Assembly: GCF_964656455.1 (NCBI RefSeq)
Contig: NC_135726.1
Span: 24,315,168-24,379,167, forward strand
Reading direction: 5' to 3'
DNA length: 64,000 nucleotides
DNA from: Halichoerus grypus
Lineage: Eukaryota > Chordata > Mammalia > Carnivora > Phocidae
Below the pieces are notes generated by a model, which saw only the letters and a list, made by a program, of their open reading frames with translations, was not told the DNA's origin and did no database searches. Positions 1 through 9,875 of this stretch are shown in pieces (the stretch's first letter is position 1; every line of letters begins with the position of its first letter). The position numbers were made by a program, and so were the translations under genes.

Positions 1-171
1 CGGCTGCCTTCGGCTCAGGTCATGATCCTGGAGTCCCAGGATCGAGTCCCGCATCGGGCTCCCTGCTCAGCAGGGAGTCTGCTTCTCCCTCTGACCCTCC
101 CCCCTCTCATGCTCTCTATCTCATTCTCTCTCTCAAATAAATAAATAAAATCTTTAAAAAAAAAAAAAAAA
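1..171 (+). mobile_element. SINEC-type tRNA-Lys SINE, cut by window start
   Basis: The window opens inside the SINE head (CGGCTGCCTTCGGCTCAGG) and runs through the CT-rich body to AAATAAATAAAATCTTT and a 16-17 base A tail. The body is nearly identical to the copy at 13555-13760, so this is a fairly young subfamily member. Its first ~35 bases and 5' TSD lie outside the window. It is inserted in an L2 relic. Confidence 0.95.
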
Positions 172-990
172 GTGTAAAGGAACAGTCTCAGGAAATGCAG
201 ACAAGTTAGCAGGGGGTGGATTATGCAGAACTTTGTAGACCTGCCTTGAATTTTAGACCACACCTTAAGGGCAACATGAAGTCACTGAAAAGTTGTATTC
301 CCGAGGCTGACATGATCAGAAATGCACTTACAAAGATCTCCCCAATCTGTGGAGAATAGATTAAATAGATAAAGTTCAAAGGACATAATTAGTATATTTA
401 AATGTTTAAAACAAGATATGATGATTTGGGTCAGAGGGGCGTTAATGGAAATAGAAGGATGAGGCTCAGGGTGAGAAATACACTGGATGCTCCCTCAATA
501 AGAATTAAATCCAGTATGAGGGTGAGGGACAAAGAGATATAATAAAAACAAACAAAAAAACACCTCTCACATTTTTAGCGCGAGCTGCTAGGTCAGTGTA
601 AGAGCCTTTTAACTGACTTAAAGACCACCAGTGGATGTTTACATTCTGGGGTGTGAGATGTACCAGGAGTGCTACTTGTGACACACCAAGTTTTTGAATG
701 TCTGGGAGACACTCAAATGATTGTATCAAACCAGTAGTTGGATATAAGACTCTAGAGCCAGAAGAAATGTCTGGGCTGGATACATACATTTTTGAGTCAA
801 CAGAACACAGGTGACAATTTAACTGAGAGAATGAATGAAATTATCTAAGCAAGGAAGATAGAATTAGAAGAGCTAAAGTTGAGCCCTAAGGAACTCCATC
901 ATTAAAAGGTCAGGCAGAGAGGAGGTTCTGGGAAAGGAGAAGGAAGGCAACTGGCATTTTTGCTGATAGTCAACTCCAGGATAGGGTTGG
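172..990 (-). mobile_element. L2 LINE relic (minus strand)
   Basis: The plus strand shows the reverse complement of L2: phrases such as GGATTATGCAGAACTTTGTAGACC, followed collinearly by 'GACATGATCAG', 'GTTGGATATAAGACTC' and 'GAGCCCTAAGGAACTCC', correspond in order to the L2 3' region. It is heavily diverged, as expected for a mammal-wide element. No frame survives. Confidence 0.6.
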
Positions 991-1984
991 AGGTGCGGCT
1001 AATGGCAGACCCTGGGAAGCACATGGGACATCAAACACTAAAGGCAAAGCCTCAAGAAGCTCAGAACATACCGGCAAGTTGGTTAGCTTGGTTGAAGGAT
1101 AGTATGTACGAACTGATGTAGGAAGAGGGAAACCTTGAATTAGGTTGAGATTAAATCAAGGCAAACCTTGGCTCAAACATTTTGTTTTTCATCTAACTGG
1201 CATGTGTTGGGGAAAATCCGTGTTAGAACAGAAAGTTAAATGGATTGCCCTGCAATCAATCTCTGGGGTGGGGGTGGGGGGGTGGGGGGGCGGCCAGGGC
1301 AGTGGGAGTTAATTCAGATTGCATTTCAAGAATGTACTTTTTTTCAATAGCGTAGAACTTGGTCCTACCATAGATACCCTTTTTAGAGCTGTATATCCCC
1401 TACCTTCTTCCTATGCAAATGGGTGGTTTGTATTTACTCACAATGAAACCAAGAGTGAAATACGGTGGCTTTTTGCCTTTTAATTGAATCAACATTTTCT
1501 TGAAAGGCAGTCTTGGGTAAAACCCAGTTAAGGAATCTTTTTTTAAAAAAAAACAAATGTTGCAATCAACCAGCGGTTTAATTTCCAGCACTAACATATG
1601 CTTTCTAATTCCCGAAGGTGTGCTTTTCCTATTCCACTGAGCCAGTGTAGGCCACCCTGGAAATCAGTCAAGAGCTGGAATTGACTCGGTACCCAGCACA
1701 GTGACCGGAGACATTAGCTACAGTGGCAACCTAATTGTAATGTAATTCCAGTAATATACGCAGTTAGCACTGAGCACAATTTAGGGTTCCCTGCCTAGAG
1801 TTTCAGGAAAGCCATGCTGTTATTGTAATGAACCCACTGCTTTGCTGCTCCAGTTTTAGTCCTTAGTTTTATTACTCAGGATGAGTTCCTCAGTTGTTTT
1901 TAAAACTTCTCCAACAGAAAGAAACGATAATGAGTCTGTGCACCACTATCATATTCCTTAGGAAGACTTCATAAATGTTAACTA
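991..1984. other. Unassigned non-coding sequence
   Basis: No gene, splice-flanked frame or clear transposon was recognised. It includes a G-rich tract (separate entry) and short A/T runs near 1338 and 1540. It may hold old repeats too diverged to name by eye. Confidence 0.5.
1264..1291 (+). repeat. G-rich tract
   Basis: Four or more runs of at least four G separated by single T residues (GGGG-T-GGGGG-T-GGGGGGG-T-GGGGGGG). The pattern satisfies the usual G-quadruplex rule with one-base loops. No promoter or gene start is visible beside it. Confidence 0.8.
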
Positions 1985-2165
1985 TTACTCGCTATTTCAT
2001 ATTCATTTCTAAGCTTCTGGACTGGATTACATAATTTAATCTGCTCAACAACTGTATGGGTACGCACTAGTGTTAACTTTCAAGTTGAAATCACTTGATC
2101 AAAGTCCCACAACTCATACACACTGGTGAGTGGAGGTAGAAGGATTCTGACCCCAGAGCCTACAT
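1985..2165 (-). mobile_element. MIR SINE relic (minus)
   Basis: The plus strand reads as reversed MIR: 'TTTAATCTGCTCAACAACTGTATGGGTA', then 'TTGATCAAAGTCCCACAACTC' and 'GGATTCTGACCCCAGAGCC', the standard MIR order from 3' end to core to tRNA-like part. About 70 percent similarity by eye. Confidence 0.75.
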
Positions 2166-2170
2166 TATTG

Positions 2171-2217
2171 TTAATACCCTGTATTCTTTTTTTTTTTTTT
2201 TAATACCCTGTATTCTT
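2171..2217 (-). mobile_element. Tail-only retroinsertion (poly-T between TSDs)
   Basis: An 18-base direct repeat TTAATACCCTGTATTCTT at 2171-2188 and 2200-2217 flanks nothing but T residues (2189-2199). This is the structure left when target-primed reverse transcription copies only the poly(A) tail. On the plus strand the tail is T, so the inserted RNA was in minus orientation. The first-strand cut would be after TTCTT, a reasonable variant of the L1 endonuclease site. Confidence 0.65.
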
Positions 2218-2320
2218 ACACTCACTAGAGGTTAATTTGCCTTCTCAATTAGAGTGTAAGTTACTTCAGGAGTTCTGCTTTTGCTAGGTGCTTTGTAGAC
2301 TCACCAAATAATGTGTGTGT

Positions 2321-2398
2321 GGAGAAGAGAAAAAAAAGAAGGAAGAAGAAAAAAAAGAGGAAGGAAGGAAGGGAGGGAGGAAGGCAGGCAGGCAGGCA
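2321..2398 (+). repeat. Purine-rich tract with (GGAA)n/(GGCA)n
   Basis: About 60 bases of almost pure purine (GAAGAAGAAAA..., GGAAGGAAGGAAGGGAGGGAGG) end in four GGCA units. It is preceded by a short (TG)4 at 2311-2320. Confidence 0.9.
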
Positions 2399-2444
2399 TT
2401 GCAACAAAAATGGGTGAGAAATCTTTATCAAAAAAGCATTTTTT

Positions 2445-2556
2445 GAAGCACCTGGCTGGCTCAGTCAGTAGAGCATGTGACTCTTGATCTTGGGGTTGTG
2501 AGTTCAAGCCCCATGTTGGGAATAGAGCTTACTTAAAAAAAAAAAAAAGAAAAAAA
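2445..2556 (+). mobile_element. Older tRNA-Lys-headed SINE, short form
   Basis: The head keeps clear tRNA-Lys features: A box TGGCTCAGTCAGTAGAGC and B box GGTTGTGAGTTCAAGCC. It is followed directly by AATAGAGCTTACTT and an A-rich tail, with no CT-rich body. It matches the design of the short carnivore SINE also seen at 52414-52516. Confidence 0.85.
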
Positions 2557-2769
2557 TGTTTTTCCTTAAGATGAAAAATAAAGCAAATCAAAACACAGAT
2601 TGTGAGGTAAAGACATTTCATTCATTTGACCATGGATTTTAGGATTATTAGAAAAATAACTGCAGTATTTCTTTTAAATGTCTGAGATTGTAAAAATACT
2701 GATTTAGACTAATTCTACCCTATTTACTTAGTGTGACAGGCTGTGTGGTGTGAAATACATAGGACATAT

Positions 2770-2905
2770 TTGAATCTTTGTTCCACAGCTTCCTAGTGGA
2801 TCTTGGATCCATGGATCTTCCATGAATTGTTTAAACAGCCTCAAATTCAACTTCTATAGAACAGATATGATATCATGTACTTTGTAAAGTTTTGGTGAGA
2901 ACTCT
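2770..2905 (+). mobile_element. MIR SINE relic (plus)
   Basis: Core-like order: 'CCACAGCTTCCTAGTGGATCTTGG', 'TTAAACAGCCTCAAATTC', 'CTATAGAACAGATATGAT', 'TTTGTAAAGTTTTGGTGAG'. Diverged, with small indels including a GGATC-rich stretch near 2798-2818. Confidence 0.5.
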
Positions 2906-3084
2906 CAACTAAGATAGATGACTTGGGCTTTTCACCCTACAGCAATCCCAGATAAACCCCTGTCCATCTTTGTTGATCTGGGGCCACATGGAATACCCTT
3001 CCCCAGCACGGCAAAGACTGGAGATTACTATTTCCTCATCGTGATGCATCTGGAAAGCAAACCCCATAACAACACAGAGTAGTA

Positions 3085-3155
3085 GATGTTCTGATCCCTA
3101 TTTTATAGATGTGGAAACTGAGACACATGTTCACACAGAAGACTCAGAGTCTAAA
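3085..3155 (-). mobile_element. MIR fragment (minus)
   Basis: Contains 'CTATTTTATAGATGTGGAAACTGAGACACA', the reversed MIR core phrase (attttacagatgaggaaactgaggc). Only this part is recognisable. Confidence 0.65.
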
Positions 3156-3164
3156 ACAGTAACA

Positions 3165-3370
3165 CAAATGATGGTGAATATTTATCATGCACTTGTGTTA
3201 TGTAGAGTCTTTTCATCCTTTCATAGAATCTAACTTATGGGGTGTCTGTAAGTATTTGATGATTTTTCTCATTTTATAACAGTGAAGATTTAGTACCACA
3301 GAAGTTAATAAACTTGCTCGGGGAGAAGCTAGCAAGAAGTAAAGCAGGGATTGAGCCAAGGCTTTTTACT
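3165..3370 (-). mobile_element. MIR SINE relic (minus)
   Basis: Shows 'TATCATGCACTTGTGTTATG', 'CATTTTATAACAGTGAAG', 'TTAATAAACTTGCTCGGG' and 'GCAGGGATTGAGCCAAGGC' in reversed MIR order. It ends just upstream of the interrupted SINE at 3450. Confidence 0.65.
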
Positions 3371-3449
3371 ATATATCCCAAACTCTTGTCCAGTGTGCAA
3401 TGTCCTCTCTCAGACCCACATGTGACCACTGGCTTAAGAAAATTGGTGA

Positions 3450-3739
3450 TGGGGCGCCTGGATGGCTCAGTCGGTTAAGCATCTGCCTTTGGCTCAGGTC
3501 ATGATCCCGGGATGACCAGAGATGTAGACAAACATCTGTGAAAAACATGAAATAAAATTCCAAATGTGTCCCTGTCACCAATTTTCTTTCCTTCCTTTTT
3601 TGGGGTCCTGGAATGGAGCCCCACATCGGGCTCCCTGCTCAGTGGGAAGCCTGCTTCTCCCTCTCCTTCTGCCCCTCCCCAGCTTGTGCTCTCTCCTCTC
3701 TTGCAAATAAATAAATAAAATCTTTTAAAAAAAGAAGGA
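3450..3739 (+). mobile_element. SINEC SINE split by an inverted copy
   Basis: Head from about 3450 to 3511 (GGGGCGCCTGGATGGCTCAG ... ATGATCCCGGG), body and tail from 3602 to 3739. TSD AAGAAAATTGGTGA at 3436-3449 and 3740-3753. The 93 bases at 3509-3601 are foreign to the SINE; they are a reversed copy of the tail, right TSD and 3' flank. Little or no SINE sequence seems to be missing at the junction. Confidence 0.92.
3509..3601 (-). repeat. Left arm of 93-bp inverted repeat
   Basis: This segment is the reverse complement of 3727-3819 with two mismatches in 93 positions. It starts with a GGG shared with the SINE (CCCGGG), giving microhomology at the junction. It carries the SINE tail end, the 3' TSD and 66 bases of unique flank, so it arose after the SINE inserted. 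Confidence 0.95.
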
Positions 3740-3819
3740 AAGAAAATTGGTGACAGGGACACATTTGGAATTTTATTTCATGTTTTTTACAGATGTTTGT
3801 CTACATCTCTGGTCATCCC
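3727..3819 (+). repeat. Right arm (source) of 93-bp inverted repeat
   Basis: SINE A tail (3727-3739), right TSD (3740-3753) and unique 3' flank (3754-3819). It pairs with 3509-3601; the 125 bases between the arms are the SINE 3' half. The original is here because the sequence runs on without a break into the flank. Confidence 0.95.
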
Positions 3820-4261
3820 TAAGTCTATAAATATAGGGCATTAATTAGTAAATAATACTAGTACCTATTGTTACCTATCAAATTACCTCAAAACACAGAA
3901 GCTTAAAACAAAATAATCATCTATCATCTCATAGTTTTTGTAGGTTGGGAATTTGGAAGTGGTTTAAAGAGTACTTCTGGCTCAGGGTCCCACATGAGGT
4001 TGTAGGCAGGATGTTGGCTGGAGCCTCAGTCCTCTGAATGCTTGTTTAGGTCTGGAGGATTTGCTTTCAAGGTAGTTCACTCTCGTGGATGACAAGTTGG
4101 TGATGGATGTTAGCAAGTAGCTTCAGTTTCTCCCTCAGTTTAACTCACAGATTAAAAAAAAAAAGACAATATGAAGTAAACTGTGTTACTAATACCTATC
4201 TCATCAAATAGGGAGATCAAATAAACAGAAGTACTCCCAACATGGTAGCCGGTTTCACTAT
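3820..4261. other. Unassigned non-coding sequence
   Basis: AT-rich, with phrases near 3860-4140 such as 'CAAATTACCTCAAAACACAG' and 'CTCATAGTTTTTGTAGGTTGGGAATTTGG' that resemble the 3' side of an old MLT1-type LTR read on the minus strand, too decayed to bound. No gene signals. Confidence 0.35.
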
Positions 4262-4420
4262 TGCTTACTTAGCACCCTACAGGTAACATAGGGCTTCTAT
4301 TCATAAGATCTCAGCTAAGCCTCCCAGGACTCCTGTGTAGTGGAGAGCAAGCGTCTTTAGGCCCATGTTAGAGATAAGACTAATGAACTTGAGGAAGAGA
4401 AGCAACTTTGATCTAGTGCG
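4262..4420 (-). mobile_element. MIR SINE relic (minus)
   Basis: Recognisable as reversed MIR through 'TTAGCACCCTACAGGTAACATAGG', 'TCTCAGCTAAGCCTCCCAGGACTCCTGTG' and 'GAACTTGAGGAAGAGAAGCAACTT'. Diverged. Confidence 0.5.
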
Positions 4421-5681
4421 CACATTTTGACAGAGGTTCCCAGTCTCCAAGGCTATGCGTGTCTCCATGATTTGGTAGATGTTTAGGTCTTTTATTTAAA
4501 GACATCATTCTCCCTCTAAAAGCCTATGTGGTATTACAAACTAAATCCAGGGACTTCTCTGGTGCCCTGTCCCCTACGCACCCAGCTCCTCCTCCAGGAT
4601 GGACCCCAAAGGGCTCCAGTCCATTGTTAAGGGGCTCCTGGACCCAGCTGGAAACCATCTCACTCCATCATGCTCAAGAAAACTGCTCTGGCAGGAGCCC
4701 CGTCAACCTACAGCACAATCTAAAGGAACCCAGCAGCTCAGAATGAAAAACACAATCACTTCCATCCATCACTAGAGAAAGGCAGGAAAACGACCGGATG
4801 GGTGTCCTGAGCACCTTGGTCCCCACCAACTTGTTATATTTGATGTTATTACTAAGGGAAGACGGAGGGAGTAAATGCCCTACTGTGTATAATATCAATG
4901 GCATGAGTCTTGATAGATAAATGTAACTTTTATGAAGTTTATAGATTAGCCATCAGGGAAAGTCTACACTGTGTTTGCAGAAAGGTTTTCGATGCCACCC
5001 TGGCCAGCAGGGCACCGAGATAAGTAAAGTGAACACCTGTGCTCAGGGGAAGAGCCGCGGTTGATCTTTAATGCTTGGGTCAGAGGAGACCTTCAGTTCA
5101 AAGGATGAAGAATGAGGTTCTATAGCATTTATGGTTTCCCTTCACCAGGTACTTTCTACCTGTTATTGCTGGCAAGGCCTTCATTGATCTTTTCCTCCAG
5201 CTGTTATTTATTCTCTCCTTTTAGCCTCAGAGAAGGAGGAAGATGAAGGGGCCAGGTGCTTTGTCATTTTCCAATACATCTGAACAGTGTAGTGCTTTCT
5301 AAATCAGAAAACCAATAGTTATTTTCTTCAGTGCTGCCCACTACATTTTGCTACCCTTGGGAATCTAAGGGCTGCCCCTTGGGGAATGAGATTGGGCAGT
5401 CTTGGAACCGGGAAAGCGTTTGATGTTTCTTTTTTTTTGTTTGTTTTCTTTCACTTCCTATGGTGTCTGTGTTCTCAAGCAACAGTGAGCTGCTTGCAGC
5501 TCCCCCAAATGTCCCTTCACCTGCACGGTAATTCCCCACTTTCCAGGCATGTTGCTCTCCCTTCTTTCTCTGATCAATGTCTTCAGTCACAGGGAGGGAC
5601 ATCCTTGTAGCAGAACAGTGAGAGCAGAAATACCTCTGGTCTTAGGAAGGCCCATGTCCTAATGCAGTTGTATCTCTTTTC
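4421..5681. other. Unassigned non-coding sequence, locally GC-richer
   Basis: No transposon named. 4540-4760 is richer in C and G than its surroundings and has an open frame of 72 codons, but with no splice sites, repeats of codon pattern or similarity I recognise. I treat it as chance. Confidence 0.45.
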
Positions 5682-5870
5682 AGATGTGTGACCTGGTAGC
5701 AGGTTCATAATAACCTTCCTGTGCTCAGTATCCCGCCCCCCCCCAAGCCATAAAATAGCAAAGCAGTGCTCATTTCCTAAGATTGCTGTGAGAGATAAGA
5801 TAGTGCAGGTAATGAACTTGGTGCAAGGTAAGCACTCAGTAATTCAGTCAAGAGTAATAATTATTGAATG
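5682..5870 (+). mobile_element. MIR SINE relic (plus)
   Basis: MIR order is kept: 'CAGATGTGTGACCTGG', 'TTCCTGTGCTCAGTATC', 'GATTGCTGTGAGAGATAAGATAGTGCAGG', 'AAGGTAAGCACTCAGTAATTC'. A C-run at 5732-5744 interrupts the middle. Confidence 0.75.
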
Positions 5871-6194
5871 TTATTTAAGTATAATTAATAACAATAATAA
5901 CAACTCAAAGCTTATATTTTGCCCCCAGTATACCTCCCCTGGTTCTACAACAACCTTATTTAGATAGCTTTCTCTGGGCCCACCTGGTAGCCTCTGCTTG
6001 CCTTCATCATAGAATTGCAATGGTCAGTTTTTATATCTCTCTTTTCCTTTCGATCATCAATATCCAGAAGCAAGGCTTATGCTTATGCTGACTTCTAAGC
6101 TCCCAACATAGCGCCTGCAACAGGGTGAGCGCTCAAAAAATAATAAGTGACGTTTTCTTTGCTTTCCTTCTTTGCTTTCTTTGAACACATCAAT
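5871..6194. other. Unassigned sequence with possible MIR 3' end
   Basis: 'ACATAGCGCCTGCAACAGGG' and 'GAGCGCTCAAAAAATAATAAG' near 6105-6150 look like a second MIR or L2 3' end (plus). Otherwise nothing recognised. Confidence 0.35.
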
Positions 6195-6760
6195 CATTTC
6201 AGCAAGCATTTCATAACTGGCCTGTGCTTCAAGCACAGAGATGCTGCAGATGCAGGTGTGGATTAGACATGGACTCAAGAATTTACTGTCTGGAGGAGGA
6301 AATGTATTTATCAGTGGATAGCTTCAATGCAACATAGTGATTCCGGGATGAAGTGATGCCCAGGGAACTATGGGCATGTAAAGAGAACTTTATTGCAGGT
6401 GACAGTGAGGAGGTCGAAGGAAAGGATTATGGAGGCCACCCGGCGGAGGTGATACCCAAATGGCACGTTGGAAGTTGAGCAGCTGTTTAGGCCAGAAAAG
6501 AGAACAGGGAAGGGGCTGAGTCTTACAATCAGAAAGAATGGCCTATGCAAAGGAACTTTAAGTACAAAATGGCATGGTGAACCTAGGGCATGTTTCACAG
6601 TTAAACATCTTCCAATCGTCAATATCAAGGCAGTGGTAGGAGATGAGCAGATGCCAGATCAGGAAATTCTTGAGTGTCGTGATAGGAAAATGCCAAAAGC
6701 CTAGGAAGTACAATGAGGTAACATTTTTAAACAAGTCAGCCCACGGTCTTGACCAACTAT
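6195..6760 (-). mobile_element. L2 LINE relic (minus)
   Basis: Reversed L2 3' region: 'GCAAGCATTTCATAACTGGCC', 'ACATGGACTCAAGAATTTACTGTCTGG', then 'CAGGTGACAGTGAGGAGG', 'GGCCTATGCAAAGG', 'GGTAGGAGATGAGCAG', all in the expected order. Open frames on both strands here are fortuitous. Confidence 0.65.
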
Positions 6761-7509
6761 TTAATGTAAGAGGATGACCTATATATATTAAAATCCTCCC
6801 CCTCAGGTGGCACAGAGAGCATTCAGCCAGGAGAGCAATTGAAGTGTTGGTATTCAAAGTGTAGTTCCCACCACGAAATACCTTACAGGTTGGAGCCACA
6901 AAGCAGAGGAAATAACAGTGTGTGGATAGCAAATTGCCTCGGTAGGCAGAGTAAATGGAGCATGAAGTTGGAATTGTTGCTAACTTGTCACAAAGTACAT
7001 GGCTAGGAAGAAAACTTACCTACAGTGAGGTTACAGGAGAATGTCAACACATAGTAATGAAAATGGAATGAGCAGGGTCAAATCCAGCATCCCCACGAAC
7101 CCATAATTAAGGAAGTGCGAACTACACAGTCCTCCTTGCTTAATGTGTGCTATTCATTTATAATTAGAGACACGAACTGAATCCTCAGATCTAATTGTTA
7201 TGATGGATATACCCAGAGTAAGACTTTCTTCCATGTTTTCTCTTCCTAAAGTATCTATTACGGGCCTATTAATGAGGATTAAATGGGCAGTTTTAAATTC
7301 ATTGTTTCTCTGCTGGAAACGGCATACTTAGTTTTTGAACTCTGTTCAGTAGCATTAATAAATATTTATTCATCTTGAAGACATTTCCTAAGTAAGACTC
7401 TGATACCAAAAGATCTTGGGAAGAATATACGCAAAATTAGAGTCACAGAGTACACCTGATTTGCAGCTCGCTATTTTGACCAGTTCAAAATTCAAACTAA
7501 CATATGGTA
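6761..7509. other. Unassigned non-coding sequence
   Basis: Mixed composition, no gene or transposon recognised. Confidence 0.45.
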
Positions 7510-7712
7510 ACTATGAGATGCCAGATAATGTGTACATTTTTACTTTATCTCAATTGATTATTGCAGTAAAGTTATGACTTACATCTTGTTATCCCCAAGA
7601 ATCCAGAGATGCAGAGAAGTTCAGCAACCGGCTGGTGCCACAAGGCTAGTCAGAGGTGGACATGTGATTTGAATTTAGGTTTGTTTGATTCCCAAAACTG
7701 TGCTTTCCCCAT
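7510..7712 (-). mobile_element. MIR SINE relic (minus)
   Basis: 'GAGATGCCAGATAATGTG', 'TTGTTATCCCCAAGAATCCAGAGATGCAGAGAAG', 'TCAGCAACCGGCTGGTGCCACAAGGC' and 'GTGATTTGAATTTAGG' follow reversed MIR order. Confidence 0.65.
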
Positions 7713-8066
7713 CTATAGTGTTTAATGTCCCTGCGGCAGACCCAGGAGGCCCATGGGGACAAGATAAAGACACGGAAAGAGTCCCCCTCTGAGAAGAGCT
7801 ATGCCAAGAACATATCTCCCACCAGCGCAGCTCTGAGACCACGTTCAGTTACTATGCCAGTCTTAACGTAAACCAGCCTCCCTGTTGGGAACCATGGGGC
7901 CACCGTACCCATCATCATCTCTCACATAGACCTCAGCATCTGCACAGAAGTACGTGCCCTGTGCTCACTTTTACTTTCCCACCCCCTCCATTTTCTCCAC
8001 AGAAGCCACAGTGAACGCCTTAAGATGTACAATGAATCATGCCAAACATCCCTCATCGCCTTTACT
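7713..8066. other. Unassigned non-coding sequence, GC-richer
   Basis: About 300 bases of moderate GC with scattered CpG (GCGGC, ACACGG, CAGCGC, ACCGT). No open frame with splice sites was found. It is the least AT-rich repeat-free block in the first 10 kb. Confidence 0.4.
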
Positions 8067-8140
8067 ATTTTTTCTAAATTTTATTTTATTTTTATTTTTT
8101 AAATTAAATTAAATTTATTTTTTAATTTAAATTTTAGGTT
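8067..8140. repeat. AT-rich low-complexity, partly palindromic
   Basis: Built from TTTTATTT, AAATTAAATT and TTTAATTTAAATTT blocks; parts can fold on themselves. Probably simple-sequence expansion. Confidence 0.8.
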
Positions 8141-8404
8141 GGTAACATGCATATAATGGAATTGATAGGGCTTCCCAATCAGACTATATAAATCCATGTA
8201 GCTGGGACCTTTCTATCATGTTTGCCATGACCTCTCAGGCCTATCAGAGAACCTGGCAGGGATCTGTGAATGAATACACGAATGAATTTTAAAAATCAGA
8301 AATCTATACCTAGAAAAAGTTGCAGCCAGAGACAAAATTCTTAGGAATCAGATCTTAGTTGAATCATCTCTGGTGCCAGTTAGCCTTGTGCACGTGGGGA
8401 TACC

Positions 8405-8530
8405 AGTATTTATGAATGTATTTCATTCTGCAAATATTAATTGAATGACAACTTTTCCAAGGTACTGGGCCAAACAGTAAGGATATAATAATGAGCAAGA
8501 GAGATGCAGCTCTGGACTCACGGTATTTAC
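8405..8530 (-). mobile_element. L2 3' end relic (minus)
   Basis: 'AATATTAATTGAATGACAAC', 'CAAGGTACTGGGCCAAACAGTAAGGATATAATAATGAGC' and 'GATGCAGCTCTGGACTCACG' are the reversed L2 3' end. It continues at 8695 after an L1 fragment. Confidence 0.6.
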
Positions 8531-8559
8531 CTGGTGAGGGTTTCAGGTTCTCTCTTCTT

Positions 8560-8690
8560 TGCTCTGAATGGAAATTTTTATTGAGAAAACTGTCGATACA
8601 CATGCAGTTGTAAAAAAATAAAAAATAAAAAAATAGAGATCCTGTGTACACTCCACCTAGTTTCTCTCAACAGTAACAATCACAACTGAT
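8560..8690 (-). mobile_element. Old L1 3' UTR fragment (minus)
   Basis: 'TTTTTATTGAGAAAACTGTC' and 'AGAGATCCTGTGTACACTCCACCTAG' are reversed L1M 3' end phrases. The fragment separates two L2 blocks, so it inserted into the L2. It contains an expanded A/T-rich run (8610-8634). Confidence 0.6.
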
Positions 8691-8694
8691 ACTG

Positions 8695-8960
8695 GGTTGC
8701 AGTTTTTAAACAAATAATTACAAGTGCAAGGAGCATTAAGAAAGGGGAGGTTCAGAAATTGGAAGAACCCCCAAATAGCAAGAACAGAGAGAATAAAGTG
8801 GAGAGAGACAAAGTAACGAGTCTGGAGAGTGAGATGCATGCTAGTTCATGGGGGATCTTGTAACCATGAAAAGGGTTCGGGACTCTATCCAATACGCAAT
8901 GGACAGCCGCTATGGATTTTAAACAAGGAAGAGAGATAAATGCAGAAGGGTGAGCATGGT
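8695..8960 (-). mobile_element. L2 LINE relic (minus), continuation
   Basis: 'GAGATGCATGCTAGTTCATGG', 'GATCTTGTAACCATGAAAAGGG', 'CAATGGACAGCCGCTATGGATTTTAAACAAGG' match reversed L2 upstream of 8405-8530. Confidence 0.6.
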
Positions 8961-9299
8961 AGGACTTCAAGAACCGCATAGTACAACTCCCCACTTCCAA
9001 TTTCAAAAAATAATGATTTCTTTATCTGTTTCATAGAATACGGATCTCTTTATCTGTGGAGGAGGACCTGCCCAACAGAGAAAAGGAAGCTCTGATGATC
9101 GAGCTTCAACCTACTTTACCTTCAGCAGCATGTCGAGTACATTTTCAGTTATTTCCTATCACTGACTAAGGCTTGAGCCCAGTCCCCTCATGCATATAAA
9201 GGAAATGCTGCTTCCTCTCCTAGGATAGAATACAGGAATGCCATTTTAGGACATTCTCTTGAAAAGGGGTAAGGGGTCAGGGTGAAATGGACTTTCCTG
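8961..9299. other. Unassigned non-coding sequence
   Basis: No named repeat and no gene signal. Confidence 0.45.
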
Positions 9300-9370
9300 A
9301 ACATTCAGTATAAATGGGGTCATACACTGTGTATGTTCTTTTGTGTCTGGCTTCTTCCACACAATATGCT
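9300..9370 (-). mobile_element. Old L1 fragment (minus)
   Basis: 'AAATGGGGTCATACACTGTGTATGTTCTTTTGTGTCTGGCTTC' region (9311-9356) is the reversed L1 3' UTR phrase. Short relic. Confidence 0.65.
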
Positions 9371-9504
9371 TTTGCTCCCCGACCTCTGTCTTTGGTAGAA
9401 AGTTGTGAGAAAGAGGAATCTAAAAATTAAACTCTTCAGAAGAAGAAAATATGACTATTATGTGCTTTCAATATTTTATTTAAACTATCCCTTGGGAGTA
9501 TTCA

Positions 9505-9835
9505 TTGGAAATCAAAAAGAATGACATACTGATACATGCCACAACATGGATGAACCTCAAAAGCATGTTGTGTGCAAGAAGCCAGAATGTTCAAGAAAGG
9601 CAAATCTACAGAGATAGAAAGTAAATTAGTGGTTTCTTAGGGACTGGGAGTGGGAAAGAGGACTTACCATAAACTGGAATGAGGGATCTTATTGGGATGA
9701 TTAAAATCTAAAAGTAGATTATGGTGGTTAAATAAGTCAGTATATACACTTAAAGTCATTGCTGTACCCTTATAATTAGCAAACTTTATAAGTAAAGTAT
9801 ACCTCGATAAATTTGTTAAAAATTGGAAATTTATC
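9505..9835 (+). mobile_element. Old L1 3' end (plus)
   Basis: 'GATACATGCCACAACATGG', 'GGCAAATCTACAGAGATAGAAAG', 'GGGACTGGGAGTGGG' and a closing 'ATACCTCGATAAATTTGTTAAAAA' mark an L1M 3' end with its polyadenylation region. Confidence 0.8.
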
Positions 9836-9875
9836 TAATGTAAAAAGAATAGAGAATAGAAAGGGGATTAAAAGG

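Noticed and set aside
2445..2515. tRNA-Lys-like sequence (also at 52414-52483)
   Set aside because: A and B boxes are clear, but each is the head of a SINE with a 3' extension and A tail, and the fold has mismatches. Not real tRNA genes.
3369..3762. Two open frames on the minus strand with similar composition at 3369-3626 and 3499-3762
   Set aside because: They arise from the inverted repeat arms and the antisense SINE, not from coding sequence.
4528..4746. 72-codon open frame in a GC-richer patch
   Set aside because: No splice donor, no domain and no neighbouring exon; length is within chance for 64 kb.
6558..6932. 124-codon minus-strand open frame
   Set aside because: Mostly inside an L2 relic; no splice sites or start context to support it.
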